Assembly: GCF_016743335.1 (NCBI RefSeq)
Contig: NZ_WCJE01000003.1
Location: 1-64,000, forward strand
Direction: 5' to 3'
Length of the DNA: 64,000 nucleotides
From: Streptococcus suis
Lineage (GTDB): Bacteria > Bacillota > Bacilli > Lactobacillales > Streptococcaceae
Positions 35,557-44,258 of the stretch are shown here, one piece after another (position 1 is the first letter of the stretch; each line of letters starts with the position of its first letter). A program made the translations under genes and the position numbers. The notes beneath the pieces were generated by a model, which was not told where the DNA came from, did not search any database, and was given only the letters and a program-made list of their open reading frames with translations.

Positions 35557-35730
35557 ATGGCATTTCAACTAAAATCAAATCGCAGAGAAACAGAAAATAA
35601 AACAATTCGTTTTCCAGTACCACTTATTGAAGAAATAGAAAAAGCAATTCAAAACAAGGATGTAACTTTTTCAAGTTTCGTGATTCAAGCATGTGAGTAT
35701 GCATTGAGAGATATGGAAGATAAAAAATAG
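35557..35730 (+). CDS. Small ribbon-helix-helix/YlcI-like protein
   Basis: 57 residues (MAFQLKSNRRETENKTIRFP at the N terminus). The pattern of a beta strand with alternating residues (KTIRFPVPLIEEIEKAI) followed by two helices suits the ribbon-helix-helix fold of small repressors. The start at 35557 has AGAGGAG 7 bases upstream. It probably regulates the divergent promoter region at 35432-35550 or the two cargo genes downstream. The assignment rests on fold-like pattern only. Confidence 0.6.
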   Translation: MAFQLKSNRRETENKTIRFPVPLIEEIEKAIQNKDVTFSSFVIQACEYALRDMEDKK

Positions 35731-35803
35731 TATAGAAATAAGGAAATATTGATTGTTTCTAGAGTATAATATTGAGTAGTGAGAAAGAAACGAGGGAAAA
35801 ATA

Positions 35804-36922
35804 TTGGTCAAATCATATATCTCGGAATTATTACCAGCCAAGTATATAAAACGTCATCAATTGATGCTTTATTTGTATGACATTTTAGTTGATATATTGG
35901 TTAAAGCTGATAAATATAAATTGTCAAGTTTGTCTTTTAAATTTACTAATGAGATAGGTGAGAAATTTGACCTTTTTGATGAGTTAGAGAGACGAAAGGA
36001 TATAGAAATTTCTGAAAAAGTCTTTATCCCTCATATATTCTTTTCAATTCTACGAGACTTAAATTACTATCTTTTTGAATCACTGAGCTGTATAGAGAGG
36101 GGAAAGGTAACGGTTGCTTTTTCACTTGCTAGGAAACCTTTACAGGATAATTTATTCTATTTAAGTTGGATACTAGTTCAACCATACGAATTTTTAGGAA
36201 AAGTGCAATATGCAAGCCCTAAGGAATATGATGTTAGTGATTTAAAAGGAAAGAAAAATTTTGTTATTGATTTATTCTCAAAAGCGAAGGTATTAGTTCA
36301 ATCTAAAAATAGTTCACTGGATTTTAGTCAAGAATTACTAAATCCAGAATTATTGTATGATGTAATATACAATCGAAAGGCTGAAAATAGTTTGACTAGT
36401 GCATTTGATAAATCAATTCATTTGGTGACTAGAAATAAAAATTATCCTACTGAGAAGCGGAATCTTAATTTTATATTTGCAGATGATGAAATTTGGGATG
36501 ATTTCTGGAATTTGTACTACGAAAAAATTCCATATATTCTAATCTATTTGGTGGAGGTTATTGTTGCTATTTTTGAAAAATATGTAGATATAGACGAGAA
36601 AACATCAGAGTTTAATCGATATATCAGAAATTTGAAGATAATATTAGCATTATCAGAGGATGATAATAAAGAATTAGAGAGCATTTTTGATTTAATATTT
36701 AGCAGTGAACATCTTAGTATGACCTGTGATGAGTGTAGCAAACAATTTGAATTCAATATAGCTTTAGTAAATGAAATAAGAGAAGATTATCTTTATACTT
36801 GTCAGAAATGTGGGTTTATAGAACGATTAGGACAATATTTTGTGAGTGACGAATTGTTAAGTAATCGTAGAAAAATTATGATTGATAATTCAGATGCTAA
36901 GAATTGGAAATTAGTTAAGTAA
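35804..36922 (+). CDS. Unrecognised cargo protein with C-terminal zinc-ribbon-like CxxC pair
   Basis: 372 residues, mostly helical. A central segment SLARKPLQDNLFYLSWIL (about 107-124) recalls all-helical HEPN/DUF5677-like proteins, but this is weak. Near the C terminus CDEC (about 308-311) and CQKC (about 331-334) could bind zinc. A TTG start is used, with GAGGG upstream; TATAAT at 35765-35770 is the likely -10. It is 17 bp upstream of the next gene, is much richer in A and T than the chromosome, and lies at the right end of the element, a usual cargo position. Function unknown. Confidence 0.65.
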   Translation: MVKSYISELLPAKYIKRHQLMLYLYDILVDILVKADKYKLSSLSFKFTNEIGEKFDLFDELERRKDIEISEKVFIPHIFFSILRDLNYYLFESLSCIERGKVTVAFSLARKPLQDNLFYLSWILVQPYEFLGKVQYASPKEYDVSDLKGKKNFVIDLFSKAKVLVQSKNSSLDFSQELLNPELLYDVIYNRKAENSLTSAFDKSIHLVTRNKNYPTEKRNLNFIFADDEIWDDFWNLYYEKIPYILIYLVEVIVAIFEKYVDIDEKTSEFNRYIRNLKIILALSEDDNKELESIFDLIFSSEHLSMTCDECSKQFEFNIALVNEIREDYLYTCQKCGFIERLGQYFVSDELLSNRRKIMIDNSDAKNWKLVK

Positions 36923-36939
36923 AAGAAGGAGGATTATTT

Positions 36940-37464
36940 ATGGTTAAAGGAATACTTATTAAGGTTCCAGAACTTTTTACGGATGATGAACAACTAGAAA
37001 TTCAGGAAAAGTTTAAAAGTAAGAATATAGAGGTAATTTTTTTTGATAAGAGTCAAATTCAAGCTTCGTTTGATTCTTTTATTGAATTAATATTAAGTAG
37101 AGAGTTTGTAGAAATGCTTGTTTTAGGGCTAACTGTGGACATATTAAAGGAACTAGTTTTTAAGATTGTTGGCTCAATTAAAAAGAAAAAAGTAGTAATC
37201 ATTGATTCAAATAAAAAAACAAAACCTGCTAAACTAACTATAAAATCCACAACTGATAAAGGTACAATATATTTAGAAATTCCAAGTGAGATTTCTGATA
37301 AAGTCTATCAAGAGTCTATAGAAAAAATAGTAGATGCCAAAAAAATTCTTGATAATAGTAGTGGAAAAGGGATTGACGACTTATTTATTGTAGAAGATAA
37401 ACCTGGAAATTTATCAATTATGACATTGAACGAGTATATTATTTATCGTAAGAATCAAGAATAA
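36940..37464 (+). CDS. Unrecognised cargo protein, partner of the preceding gene
   Basis: 174 residues. The N-terminal part (MVKGILIKVPELFTDDEQLE) looks like a small alpha/beta domain. A hydrophobic stretch (about 58-80, FVEMLVLGLTVDILKELVFKI) may be a membrane or amphipathic segment, followed by a lysine-rich turn and a beta-rich C-terminal domain. AGGAGG precedes the start. With the gene at 35804 it makes a two-gene operon closed by a perfect terminator. No family is recognised. Confidence 0.65.
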   Translation: MVKGILIKVPELFTDDEQLEIQEKFKSKNIEVIFFDKSQIQASFDSFIELILSREFVEMLVLGLTVDILKELVFKIVGSIKKKKVVIIDSNKKTKPAKLTIKSTTDKGTIYLEIPSEISDKVYQESIEKIVDAKKILDNSSGKGIDDLFIVEDKPGNLSIMTLNEYIIYRKNQE

Positions 37465-37465
37465 A

Positions 37466-37495
37466 AGGAACACTTCATACGAAGTGTTCCTTTCA
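37466..37495 (+). terminator. Rho-independent terminator of the cargo pair
   Basis: AAAGGAACACTTC pairs perfectly with GAAGTGTTCCTTT around ATAC. Confidence 0.9.
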
Positions 37496-37531
37496 TTATC
37501 TGCATGTTCTACTTAAATTTTATCATCTAAA

Positions 37532-37664
37532 AAGTGTAGAGAAAAATGTAGAGATTTGACTGATTTGTACTGCAATGTAGTGAAATTCACAATTTCAAAA
37601 ATCGCTTTAAATCAATGTTTTGACGTCTAATGACGTGTAGTGAACCCCTTACTTAACTTCAGTA
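37532..37664. other. Right attachment region (att copy 3) overlapping rpmG 3' end
   Basis: Contains an arm-type repeat (GTAGAG-AAAAAT-GTAGAG at 37536-37553), TTGTACTGCAATGTAGTGAA and the core 37630-37664, which includes the last codons and stop of rpmG. The same block recurs, diverged, at 26934-27062 and 25488-25604. It is the right junction of the element with the chromosome. Confidence 0.75.
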
Positions 37665-37798
37665 AAAATCACGTGCTTACGCAATTTTGGTGAGTATTTT
37701 TTCAATTGAAGACGGTCTGGAGTGTTACGTTTGTTTTTTGAAGTAAGGTACAAACGCTCACCAGATTCTTTGTGTTCAAGTGTAATATTTACGCGCAT
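37649..37798 (-). CDS. rpmG: Ribosomal protein bL33
   Basis: 49 residues, [20 protein letters not shown] at the N terminus and [16 protein letters not shown] at the end, the bL33 sequence of the form lacking the zinc cysteines. It is too short for ordinary ORF cut-offs. GGGAGATACC lies before the start, and rpmF is 15 bp upstream in the same transcript. Its 3' end is the integration target of the element; the reading frame is intact, because the element carries a matching copy of the 3' end. Confidence 0.93.
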   Translation of the reverse strand: MRVNITLEHKESGERLYLTSKNKRNTPDRLQLKKYSPKLRKHVIFTEVK

Positions 37799-37813
37799 GG
37801 TATCTCCCTTCTA

Positions 37814-37996
37814 TTATTCAGCTGAAGCAGCCTTAGCGATTTTACGTCCTTTGTAGTATCCTTTCAAAGATACACGGTGAGAACGTGAGTAATCTCCAGT
37901 AGTTTCATCAAATTTCACAGTTGGAGCTGCTACTTTATAGTGAGTACGACGTTTGTTTTTCTTCGCTTTTGAAGTGCGACGTGCAGGTACTGCCAT
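37814..37996 (-). CDS. rpmF: Ribosomal protein bL32
   Basis: 60 residues, [20 protein letters not shown], the standard bL32 start; no zinc-binding Cys pairs are present, matching the C-minus form. GGAGGAAGAAAGAA precedes the start. It is co-transcribed with rpmG. The likely promoter is an extended -10 (TGTTATACT on the minus strand, 38077-38085). Confidence 0.95.
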
Positions 37997-38076
37997 TTCT
38001 TTCTTCCTCCATTAAATGTCAGGGCCAAGCCCCTTTTAAATCTAAAATAATGCGTATGACTTTCGCCAACTTTAAC

Positions 38077-38085
38077 AGTATAACA
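38077..38085 (-). promoter_or_regulatory. Extended -10 promoter of rpmF-rpmG
   Basis: TGTTATACT on the minus strand, about 80 bp upstream of the rpmF start. No strong -35 box is seen. Confidence 0.5.
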
Positions 38086-38154
38086 AAAGTTTTTTGTAAA
38101 GTAAAGTTACTTGACAGATTTTTTTCACTTTTTTGGCAAATAGCAGAGCATTTA

Positions 38155-38256
38155 TGGTAAAATAAGGAGGATTGCAAGGCTCGACTGGTAGAGTTTGAGC
38201 CCTTATGACCTAATTTGGAAAGGAATAAGCACAACTTCGAGCGACATAAGTTGGCT
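38155..38256 (+). promoter_or_regulatory. hisS promoter and structured leader
   Basis: Extended -10 TGGTAAAAT at 38155-38163. The leader contains AAGGCTC/GAGCCCTT and CAACTT/AAGTTG hairpins. The best ribosome-site-like run, GGAAAGGAA (38217-38225), is about 45 bases before ATG 38271, with the second hairpin between them. No T-box TGGNACC sequence is seen. Confidence 0.5.
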
Positions 38257-38270
38257 TTATACACTTTATT

Positions 38271-39551
38271 ATGAAACTACAAAAACCAAAAGGAACGCAA
38301 GATTTACTACCACAGGAATCAGCCAAGTGGCAGTATGTGGAAAATTTTGCTCGTAGCATTTTCAAACAGTACAATTACGCAGAGATTCGCACACCGATCT
38401 TCGAGCATTACGAGGTGATCAGCCGTTCGGTTGGCGATACGACGGACATTGTGACCAAGGAGATGTACGATTTCTATGACAAGGGCGACCGTCATATCAC
38501 CCTCCGTCCAGAAGGGACGGCACCGGTTGTTCGCTCCTATGTAGAAAACAAGCTCTTTGCTCCAGAAGTACAAAAGCCAGCTAAGTTCTATTACATGGGC
38601 CCAATGTTCCGCTACGAGCGTCCGCAGGCAGGTCGTCTCCGTCAGTTCCACCAGATTGGTGTGGAGTGCTTTGGTTCCAATAATCCAGCGACAGACGTGG
38701 AAACCATTGCTATGGCCTACCACTTCTTTGAGGAGCTGGGGATCAAGGACATTCGCCTCCACCTCAATAGTTTGGGTAATCCCGAGAGTCGTGCCGCTTA
38801 TCGCCAGGCCTTGATTGACTATCTGACGCCACTCAAGGACCAGCTATCTAAGGACAGCCAGCGTCGCTTGGAAGAAAATCCCTTGCGTGTGTTGGATTCC
38901 AAGGAAAAAGAAGACAAGGTAGCAGTAGAAAATGCACCGTCTATCTTGGATTACTTGGACGAAGAAAGTAGAGTCCACTTTGAAGCGGTTAAGACTATGT
39001 TGGACAGCCTAGGTATTGCTTACACCATTGACACCAACATGGTGCGTGGTTTGGACTACTACAATCACACCATTTTCGAGTTTATGACAGAAGTGGGTGG
39101 TAACGACCTGACCATCTGTGCCGGTGGCCGTTATGATGGTTTGGTGACCTACTTTGGTGGACCAGAAACGCCAGCCTTTGGCTTTGGTATGGGGATTGAA
39201 CGTCTGATTCTCGTACTTGAAAAGCAAGGCATCGAGCTCCCTCTCGACACCCAGTTAGATGTTTATATCGCGGTTTTAGGTCAGGAGGCCAATAGCGGAG
39301 CGTTGGAGTTGGTGCAGGCCATTCGCAAGCAAGGTTTCCGTGCAGAGCGTGACTATCTGGACCGCAAGCTCAAGGCCCAGTTTAAGTCAGCAGATGTCTT
39401 TGGAGCCAAGGCCATCATTACCCTGGGTGGTAGTGAAATTGAATCTGGACAGGTTGTGGTTAAAAATAACCAGACAAGAAGTCAAGTTGAAACAAGCTTG
39501 GAAGAGCTCAAAACAGATTTTGCAAGTATTTTAGAAAAATTAGAGAAGTAG
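38271..39551 (+). CDS. hisS: Histidyl-tRNA synthetase
   Basis: 426-residue class II aminoacyl-tRNA synthetase that charges tRNA-His. Motifs are clear: [14 protein letters not shown] at the start, motif 2 around [16 protein letters not shown] (about 112-127), the HisA motif [15 protein letters not shown] (about 257-271), and motif 3 [10 protein letters not shown] (about 302-311). An anticodon-binding domain makes up the C-terminal 100 residues. There is no Shine-Dalgarno sequence directly before the ATG, which is odd here. It is divergent from rpmF. Confidence 0.95.
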   Translation: MKLQKPKGTQDLLPQESAKWQYVENFARSIFKQYNYAEIRTPIFEHYEVISRSVGDTTDIVTKEMYDFYDKGDRHITLRPEGTAPVVRSYVENKLFAPEVQKPAKFYYMGPMFRYERPQAGRLRQFHQIGVECFGSNNPATDVETIAMAYHFFEELGIKDIRLHLNSLGNPESRAAYRQALIDYLTPLKDQLSKDSQRRLEENPLRVLDSKEKEDKVAVENAPSILDYLDEESRVHFEAVKTMLDSLGIAYTIDTNMVRGLDYYNHTIFEFMTEVGGNDLTICAGGRYDGLVTYFGGPETPAFGFGMGIERLILVLEKQGIELPLDTQLDVYIAVLGQEANSGALELVQAIRKQGFRAERDYLDRKLKAQFKSADVFGAKAIITLGGSEIESGQVVVKNNQTRSQVETSLEELKTDFASILEKLEK

Positions 39552-39584
39552 TAGTCTAAGCTGCTTCTTTTTATTTTAGAAAGC

Positions 39585-39620
39585 AAAAAAGAAGCGATTG
39601 GATAATCACTTCTTGAAAAT
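39585..39620. terminator. Terminator between hisS and adhP
   Basis: AAGAAGCGATT and AATCACTTCTT form an imperfect stem around GGAT, shared by convergent genes. Confidence 0.5.
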
Positions 39621-39633
39621 AGTGGAGAACGCA

Positions 39634-40659
39634 TTAGTGTGAGTGGCAGAAGTCTAAGACCATGCGACCTTGGATAGTACCTGCAGCCATTTCATCAAAG
39701 ACGGCTTCGGCATCTTCGACTGGACGTTTTTGAACGACTGGAACAACCAAGCCCATAGCACCGAAGTGGAAGGCTTCTTCTAGGTCTTTACGAGTACCAA
39801 CCAGAGAGCCGACAACCTTGATACCATCTAGTACAGTCTTGACAATGCTGAGGTCCATGTATTCAGATGGAAGTCCAACAGCCACGACATAGCCACCTGC
39901 ACGAACGCTGTCAATAGCCTGGTTGAAGGCAACCTTAGAAACAGCCGTTACGACAGTTGAGTGAGCACCGCCACCAGTTACTTCCTTGATATAGCCAGGC
40001 ACGTCTTCCACTTCAAGACCATTGATGATGACATCTGCACCGACTTCCTTGGCTAATTCCAATTTGTCATTATTGATATCTACAGCAATAACGTGGGCAT
40101 TGAACACTTTTTTAGCGTATTGGACTGCAAGGTTGCCAAGGCCCCCAGCACCGTAGATGACAATCCATTGGCCAGGTTCCAAGTGCGCTTCTTTGATAGC
40201 CTTGTAGCAGGTTACGCCAGCACAGGTGATGGAGCTTGCTTGAGCTGGATCAAGACCTTCTGGAACTTTTACTGCATAGTCTGCTGTTACAATACATTGC
40301 TCAGCCATACCACCGTCAACAGAGTAGCCTGCATTTTTTACGGTACGGCAGAGAGTTTCGCGACCGGTTGTACAATATTCACACATACCACAGCCTTGGA
40401 AGAACCAAGCAACGCTGACACGGTCGCCGACCTTCAAGCTGGTCACATCAGGAGCGATTTCTGTAACAATACCGATTCCTTCGTGACCAAGAACGCGACC
40501 AGGAACCTTACCAAAATCACCATTGGCAACGTGGAGGTCAGTGTGACAAACACCACAGTACTCAATTTGGACCAAAGCTTCGCCAGCTTCAAGTGGACGA
40601 AGTTCTTTTTCAACAACGACAACACCAGTAGATTCTGGATTAACAACAACTGCTTTCAT
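39634..40659 (-). CDS. adhP: Zinc-dependent alcohol dehydrogenase
   Basis: 341-residue medium-chain dehydrogenase that interconverts ethanol and acetaldehyde with NAD. Catalytic zinc ligands: C37 (CGVCHTD) and H59 (GHEGIG). The structural zinc site is the four-Cys set in [17 protein letters not shown] (about 89-105). The NAD-binding glycine motif is [11 protein letters not shown] (about 170-180). AGGAGG precedes the start. A Rex-like operator (40717-40734) lies in its upstream region, tying it to the NADH/NAD ratio like adhE next door. Confidence 0.93.
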   Translation of the reverse strand: MKAVVVNPESTGVVVVEKELRPLEAGEALVQIEYCGVCHTDLHVANGDFGKVPGRVLGHEGIGIVTEIAPDVTSLKVGDRVSVAWFFQGCGMCEYCTTGRETLCRTVKNAGYSVDGGMAEQCIVTADYAVKVPEGLDPAQASSITCAGVTCYKAIKEAHLEPGQWIVIYGAGGLGNLAVQYAKKVFNAHVIAVDINNDKLELAKEVGADVIINGLEVEDVPGYIKEVTGGGAHSTVVTAVSKVAFNQAIDSVRAGGYVVAVGLPSEYMDLSIVKTVLDGIKVVGSLVGTRKDLEEAFHFGAMGLVVPVVQKRPVEDAEAVFDEMAAGTIQGRMVLDFCHSH

Positions 40660-40716
40660 GGCAGACCTCCTATTTATTGCAGCACATTTTTTAAATGTGT
40701 TAATATAATTTATTTT

Positions 40717-40734
40717 TTGTTAATAATATCACAA
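40717..40734. promoter_or_regulatory. Rex operator upstream of adhP
   Basis: TTGTTAATAATATCACAA, close to the Rex consensus TTGTGAA-N4-TTCACAA. Confidence 0.6.
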
Positions 40735-40834
40735 AAACAAAAATAAAGCAAGTATATCAATAGATTTAAATTAATATCTATAAATGGAAAAAACCAGAAA
40801 TTTATCCAAACTTTTTCAAAAAAATCTATTTACA

Positions 40835-40848
40835 TGGAAGCGTTTTCT
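40835..40848. promoter_or_regulatory. Probable cre site 1 in the adhP-adhE region
   Basis: TGGAAGCGTTTTCT matches the cre consensus TGAAARCGYTTWCA at 12 of 14 positions. Confidence 0.5.
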
Positions 40849-40968
40849 TGATAAACTAGTATCGTAAATGTTAGAGAAAGAATAAATGATAAAGATTTGT
40901 CTTACTTTATGTATTTTTCGACCAAACAAAGCAGAAACAAATCTGAATGTTTTCTGAAAACAGGAAAA

Positions 40969-40982
40969 AGTAAGCGCTTTCC
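40969..40982. promoter_or_regulatory. Probable cre site 2 in the adhP-adhE region
   Basis: AGTAAGCGCTTTCC matches cre at 11 of 14 positions with the central CG conserved, 42 bp upstream of the adhE -35 box. Confidence 0.45.
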
Positions 40983-40999
40983 AAAACAAAACAGAAAAA

Positions 41000-41017
41000 A
41001 TGTGAAAAAATTAACAA
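41000..41017. promoter_or_regulatory. Rex operator 1 of adhE
   Basis: ATGTGAAAAAATTAACAA, just upstream of the -35 box. Confidence 0.6.
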
Positions 41018-41023
41018 TTTCTC

Positions 41024-41052
41024 TTTACAAATAAAATAAAAAATAGTAGAAT
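41024..41052 (+). promoter_or_regulatory. adhE promoter
   Basis: TTTACA at 41024-41029 and TAGAAT at 41047-41052 with a 17-bp spacer, flanked by Rex sites on both sides. Confidence 0.7.
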
Positions 41053-41056
41053 AACA

Positions 41057-41074
41057 TTGTGAAAAAGTTAACAA
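41057..41074. promoter_or_regulatory. Rex operator 2 of adhE
   Basis: TTGTGAAAAAGTTAACAA, overlapping the expected transcription start. Confidence 0.7.
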
Positions 41075-41104
41075 ATAGTTAGCGAGTATATTTGGAGGAA
41101 CACA

Positions 41105-43756
41105 ATGGCTGATAAAAAAGTAGTATCACCAGAAGAAAAGTTGGTAGAAGCGCGCAAGCACGTCGATGAGCTTGTTCAAAAAGGTTTGGTTGCTCTTGAT
41201 GAGTTCCGTAAACTTGGTCAAGAAGAAGTAGACTATATTGTAGCGAAAGCTTCGGTTGCAGCCCTTGATAAACACGGTGAATTGGCAATGCACGCCTTTG
41301 AAGAAACCAAGCGTGGTGTATTCGAAGATAAGGCGACTAAAAATTTGTTTGCCTGTGAGCACGTGGTTAACAATATGCGTCATACAAAAACAGTTGGTGT
41401 CATCGAAGAAGATGACGTTACGGGCTTGACTTTGATTGCTGAGCCGGTCGGTGTTGTTTGTGGTATCACACCAACAACAAACCCAACGTCCACTGCTATC
41501 TTCAAATCCTTGATTGCCTTGAAAACACGCAACCCAATCGTCTTTGCCTTCCACCCATCTGCTCAAGAATCTTCAGCTCACGCAGCGCGTGTTGTCTATG
41601 AAGCAGCTGTGGCAGCTGGTGCTCCAGAAAACTGTATCCAGTGGGTAACAAAACCATCTATGGAAGCAACATCTGAGTTGATGAAACATGATGGTATTGC
41701 GACTATTCTTGCAACTGGTGGTAACGCCATGGTGCGTGCGGCTTACTCTTGTGGTAAACCAGCTCTTGGTGTAGGTGCCGGCAACGTTCCTGCCTATGTT
41801 GAAAAATCTGCAAACATCCGTCAAGCTGCTCATGATATCGTGATGTCTAAGTCATTTGATAATGGTATGGTCTGTGCGTCAGAACAAGCAGTTATCATTG
41901 ATAAAGAAGTTTACGATGAGTTTGTAGCAGAATTCAAATCTTACAAAACTTACTTCGTTAATAAGAAAGAAAAAGCTCTTCTTGAAGAATACTGCTTCGG
42001 TGTGAAAGCTAACAGCAAAAACTGTGCTGAAGGTAAATTGAACGCAGACATCGTTGGTCGCCCAGCTGCATGGATCGCTGAGCAGGCCGGCTTCTCAGTG
42101 CCAGAAGGTACAAACATCTTGGCAGCTGAGGTTGCTGAAATCGGTGAGAAAGAACCATTGACTCGTGAGAAATTGTCACCTGTTATTGCCGTCTTGAAAG
42201 TTGATGGTCGTGCAGAAGGTCTTGAAGCAGCTCGCCAAATGGTTGAATTCCACGGTCTCGGTCACTCTGCAGCTATTCATACGGAAGACGCAGAATTGGC
42301 GAAAGAGTTTGGTACAATCGTACGTGCTATCCGTGTTATTTGGAACTCTCCATCTACTTTCGGTGGTATCGGTGATGTTTACAACGCATTCTTGCCATCA
42401 TTGACACTTGGTTGTGGTTCTTACGGACGCAACTCAATCAGTGATAACGTAAGTGCTATGAACTTGCTCAACATCAAGAAAGTAGGAAGACGTAGAAATA
42501 ATATGCAATGGTTTAAAGTTCCTTCTAAAACATACTTCGAACGTGATTCTATCCAATATCTCCAAAAATGCCGTGACGTTGAACGTGTCATGATCGTTAC
42601 AGACCGTGCCATGGTAGAACTTGGATTCCTAGATCGTATCATCGAACAATTGGACCTTCGTCGTAATAAAGTTGTTTATCAAATCTTCTCAGACGTTGAG
42701 CCAGATCCAGACATCACAACGGTTTATAAAGGTACAGAATTGATGCGTACTTTCAAACCAGATACAATCATCGCACTCGGTGGTGGTTCACCAATGGATG
42801 CTGCCAAAGTTATGTGGCTCTTCTACGAACAACCAACAGTTGATTTCCATGACCTGGTTCAAAAATTCATGGATATCCGTAAACGTGCCTTCAAGTTCCC
42901 AGAACTTGGTAAGAAATCTAAGTTTATCGCGATCCCAACTACATCAGGTACAGGTTCAGAAGTAACACCGTTCGCCGTAATCTCTGATAAAGCAAACAAC
43001 CGTAAATACCCAATCGCTGACTACTCATTGACACCAACTGTGGCAATCGTTGACCCAGCACTCGTATTGACAGTACCTGCACACGTTACAGCGGATACTG
43101 GTATGGACGTATTGACTCACGCTACAGAAGCATACGTTTCAACAGTAGCCAACGACTTTACAGATGGTTTAGCACTTCAAGCTATCAAACTAGTATTTGA
43201 AAACCTTGAAAGCTCAGTGAAGAATGCTGACTTTGTATCACGTGAGAAAATGCACAACGCATCAACTATGGCAGGTATGGCCTTCGCCAACGCATTCCTA
43301 GGTATTTCTCACTCAATGGCTCATAAGATTGGTGGACGTTTCCATACTGTTCACGGTCGTACAAACGCTATCTTGCTTCCATACGTTATCCGCTACAACG
43401 GTACTCGTCCAGCTAAGACAGCTACATGGCCTAAGTACAACTACTATAAAGCAGATGAAAAATACCAAGACATCGCTCGTCTTCTAGGCTTGCCATGCTC
43501 AACACCAGAAGAAGCTGTTGCAGCATACGCACAAGCAGTTTACGACCTCGGTGAACGCATCGGTATCCAAATGAACTTGAAAGCACAAGGTATCGACGAG
43601 AAAGAACTCAAAGAACACTCTCGCGAATTGGCTCTTCTTGCCTACGAAGATCAATGTACCCCAGCTAACCCACGTCTAGCAATGGTTGACCACATGCAAG
43701 AAATCATCGAAGATGCCTACTATGGTTACAAAGAACGTCCAGGTCGTTTGAAATAA
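41105..43756 (+). CDS. adhE: Bifunctional acetaldehyde-CoA/alcohol dehydrogenase
   Basis: 883 residues. The N-terminal aldehyde dehydrogenase domain (about 1-440) reduces acetyl-CoA to acetaldehyde, with the nucleophile Cys at about 257 in NGMVCASEQ. The C-terminal iron-dependent alcohol dehydrogenase domain (about 460-883) reduces it to ethanol, with GGGSPMDAAK for NADH and TSGTGSEVTPFAV plus HSMAHKIGG for iron. It regenerates NAD during mixed-acid fermentation and forms spirosomes in relatives. GGAGGAACAC precedes the start. Codon use is strongly biased, as expected for a highly expressed gene. Confidence 0.96.
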   Translation: MADKKVVSPEEKLVEARKHVDELVQKGLVALDEFRKLGQEEVDYIVAKASVAALDKHGELAMHAFEETKRGVFEDKATKNLFACEHVVNNMRHTKTVGVIEEDDVTGLTLIAEPVGVVCGITPTTNPTSTAIFKSLIALKTRNPIVFAFHPSAQESSAHAARVVYEAAVAAGAPENCIQWVTKPSMEATSELMKHDGIATILATGGNAMVRAAYSCGKPALGVGAGNVPAYVEKSANIRQAAHDIVMSKSFDNGMVCASEQAVIIDKEVYDEFVAEFKSYKTYFVNKKEKALLEEYCFGVKANSKNCAEGKLNADIVGRPAAWIAEQAGFSVPEGTNILAAEVAEIGEKEPLTREKLSPVIAVLKVDGRAEGLEAARQMVEFHGLGHSAAIHTEDAELAKEFGTIVRAIRVIWNSPSTFGGIGDVYNAFLPSLTLGCGSYGRNSISDNVSAMNLLNIKKVGRRRNNMQWFKVPSKTYFERDSIQYLQKCRDVERVMIVTDRAMVELGFLDRIIEQLDLRRNKVVYQIFSDVEPDPDITTVYKGTELMRTFKPDTIIALGGGSPMDAAKVMWLFYEQPTVDFHDLVQKFMDIRKRAFKFPELGKKSKFIAIPTTSGTGSEVTPFAVISDKANNRKYPIADYSLTPTVAIVDPALVLTVPAHVTADTGMDVLTHATEAYVSTVANDFTDGLALQAIKLVFENLESSVKNADFVSREKMHNASTMAGMAFANAFLGISHSMAHKIGGRFHTVHGRTNAILLPYVIRYNGTRPAKTATWPKYNYYKADEKYQDIARLLGLPCSTPEEAVAAYAQAVYDLGERIGIQMNLKAQGIDEKELKEHSRELALLAYEDQCTPANPRLAMVDHMQEIIEDAYYGYKERPGRLK

Positions 43757-44252
43757 TCCTATTCCGTCGTCTTTCGTCGTTAGATTTCCTCGGTGAACTA
43801 TAGTTCTACCCTCGTCAATCTGCCTAGAACGACTTAGGACTAGAATTATTTCGGTCGTTCGCCTTGTCTCGTTTAGAAAATCATTCCTTGATGGTTTAGC
43901 TTCGCCTTTGCCGCCTAGACTCTCTTAGGAAAAACTGATTTTAAAATGCATATGCAAGTGTTTGTTAACAAATCATTTCTTAATAATCCTTGTATAAACA
44001 ATTGGATTAGCCTCCAAAACTTTCTCAAACACCAGCTTACGTGAGTAGGTTGGTGTTTTTGTGCATGAATAGTTGATTAATAAATGTTGATAAGGGAAAG
44101 GTCATTGCGAAATCTGACTTTACTAGTCTATATTGGTAATTTATGCGTTTGAAGTTGTGTTGTATGTTGGGGTAGAAAATATCCATAGGGACAGGGTTCT
44201 CTAGCAATTGAAAAAATGGTATACTAATACTAGTTTTTAGTAAATTGAGGTA
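43757..44252. other. Gene-free region with small palindromes and a hairpin
   Basis: No ORF with support. Present are GAACTATAGTTC (12-bp palindrome, about 43794-43805), two CCTA...TAGG dyads, TGCATATGCA (about 43947-43956) and a terminator-like hairpin AACACCAGC with GTTGGTGTT at about 44028-44059. The first 180 bp are pyrimidine-rich with repeated CGTCGT/TTTCG words, similar in style to 21960-22100 and 32800-32900. A -10-like TATACT at about 44220 may serve hsdM. Confidence 0.4.
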
Positions 44253-44258
44253 ATGATG

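Noticed and set aside
38160-38270. T-box riboswitch before hisS
   Set aside because: No T-box TGGNACC sequence, no specifier stem and no leader terminator; only two small hairpins are present.
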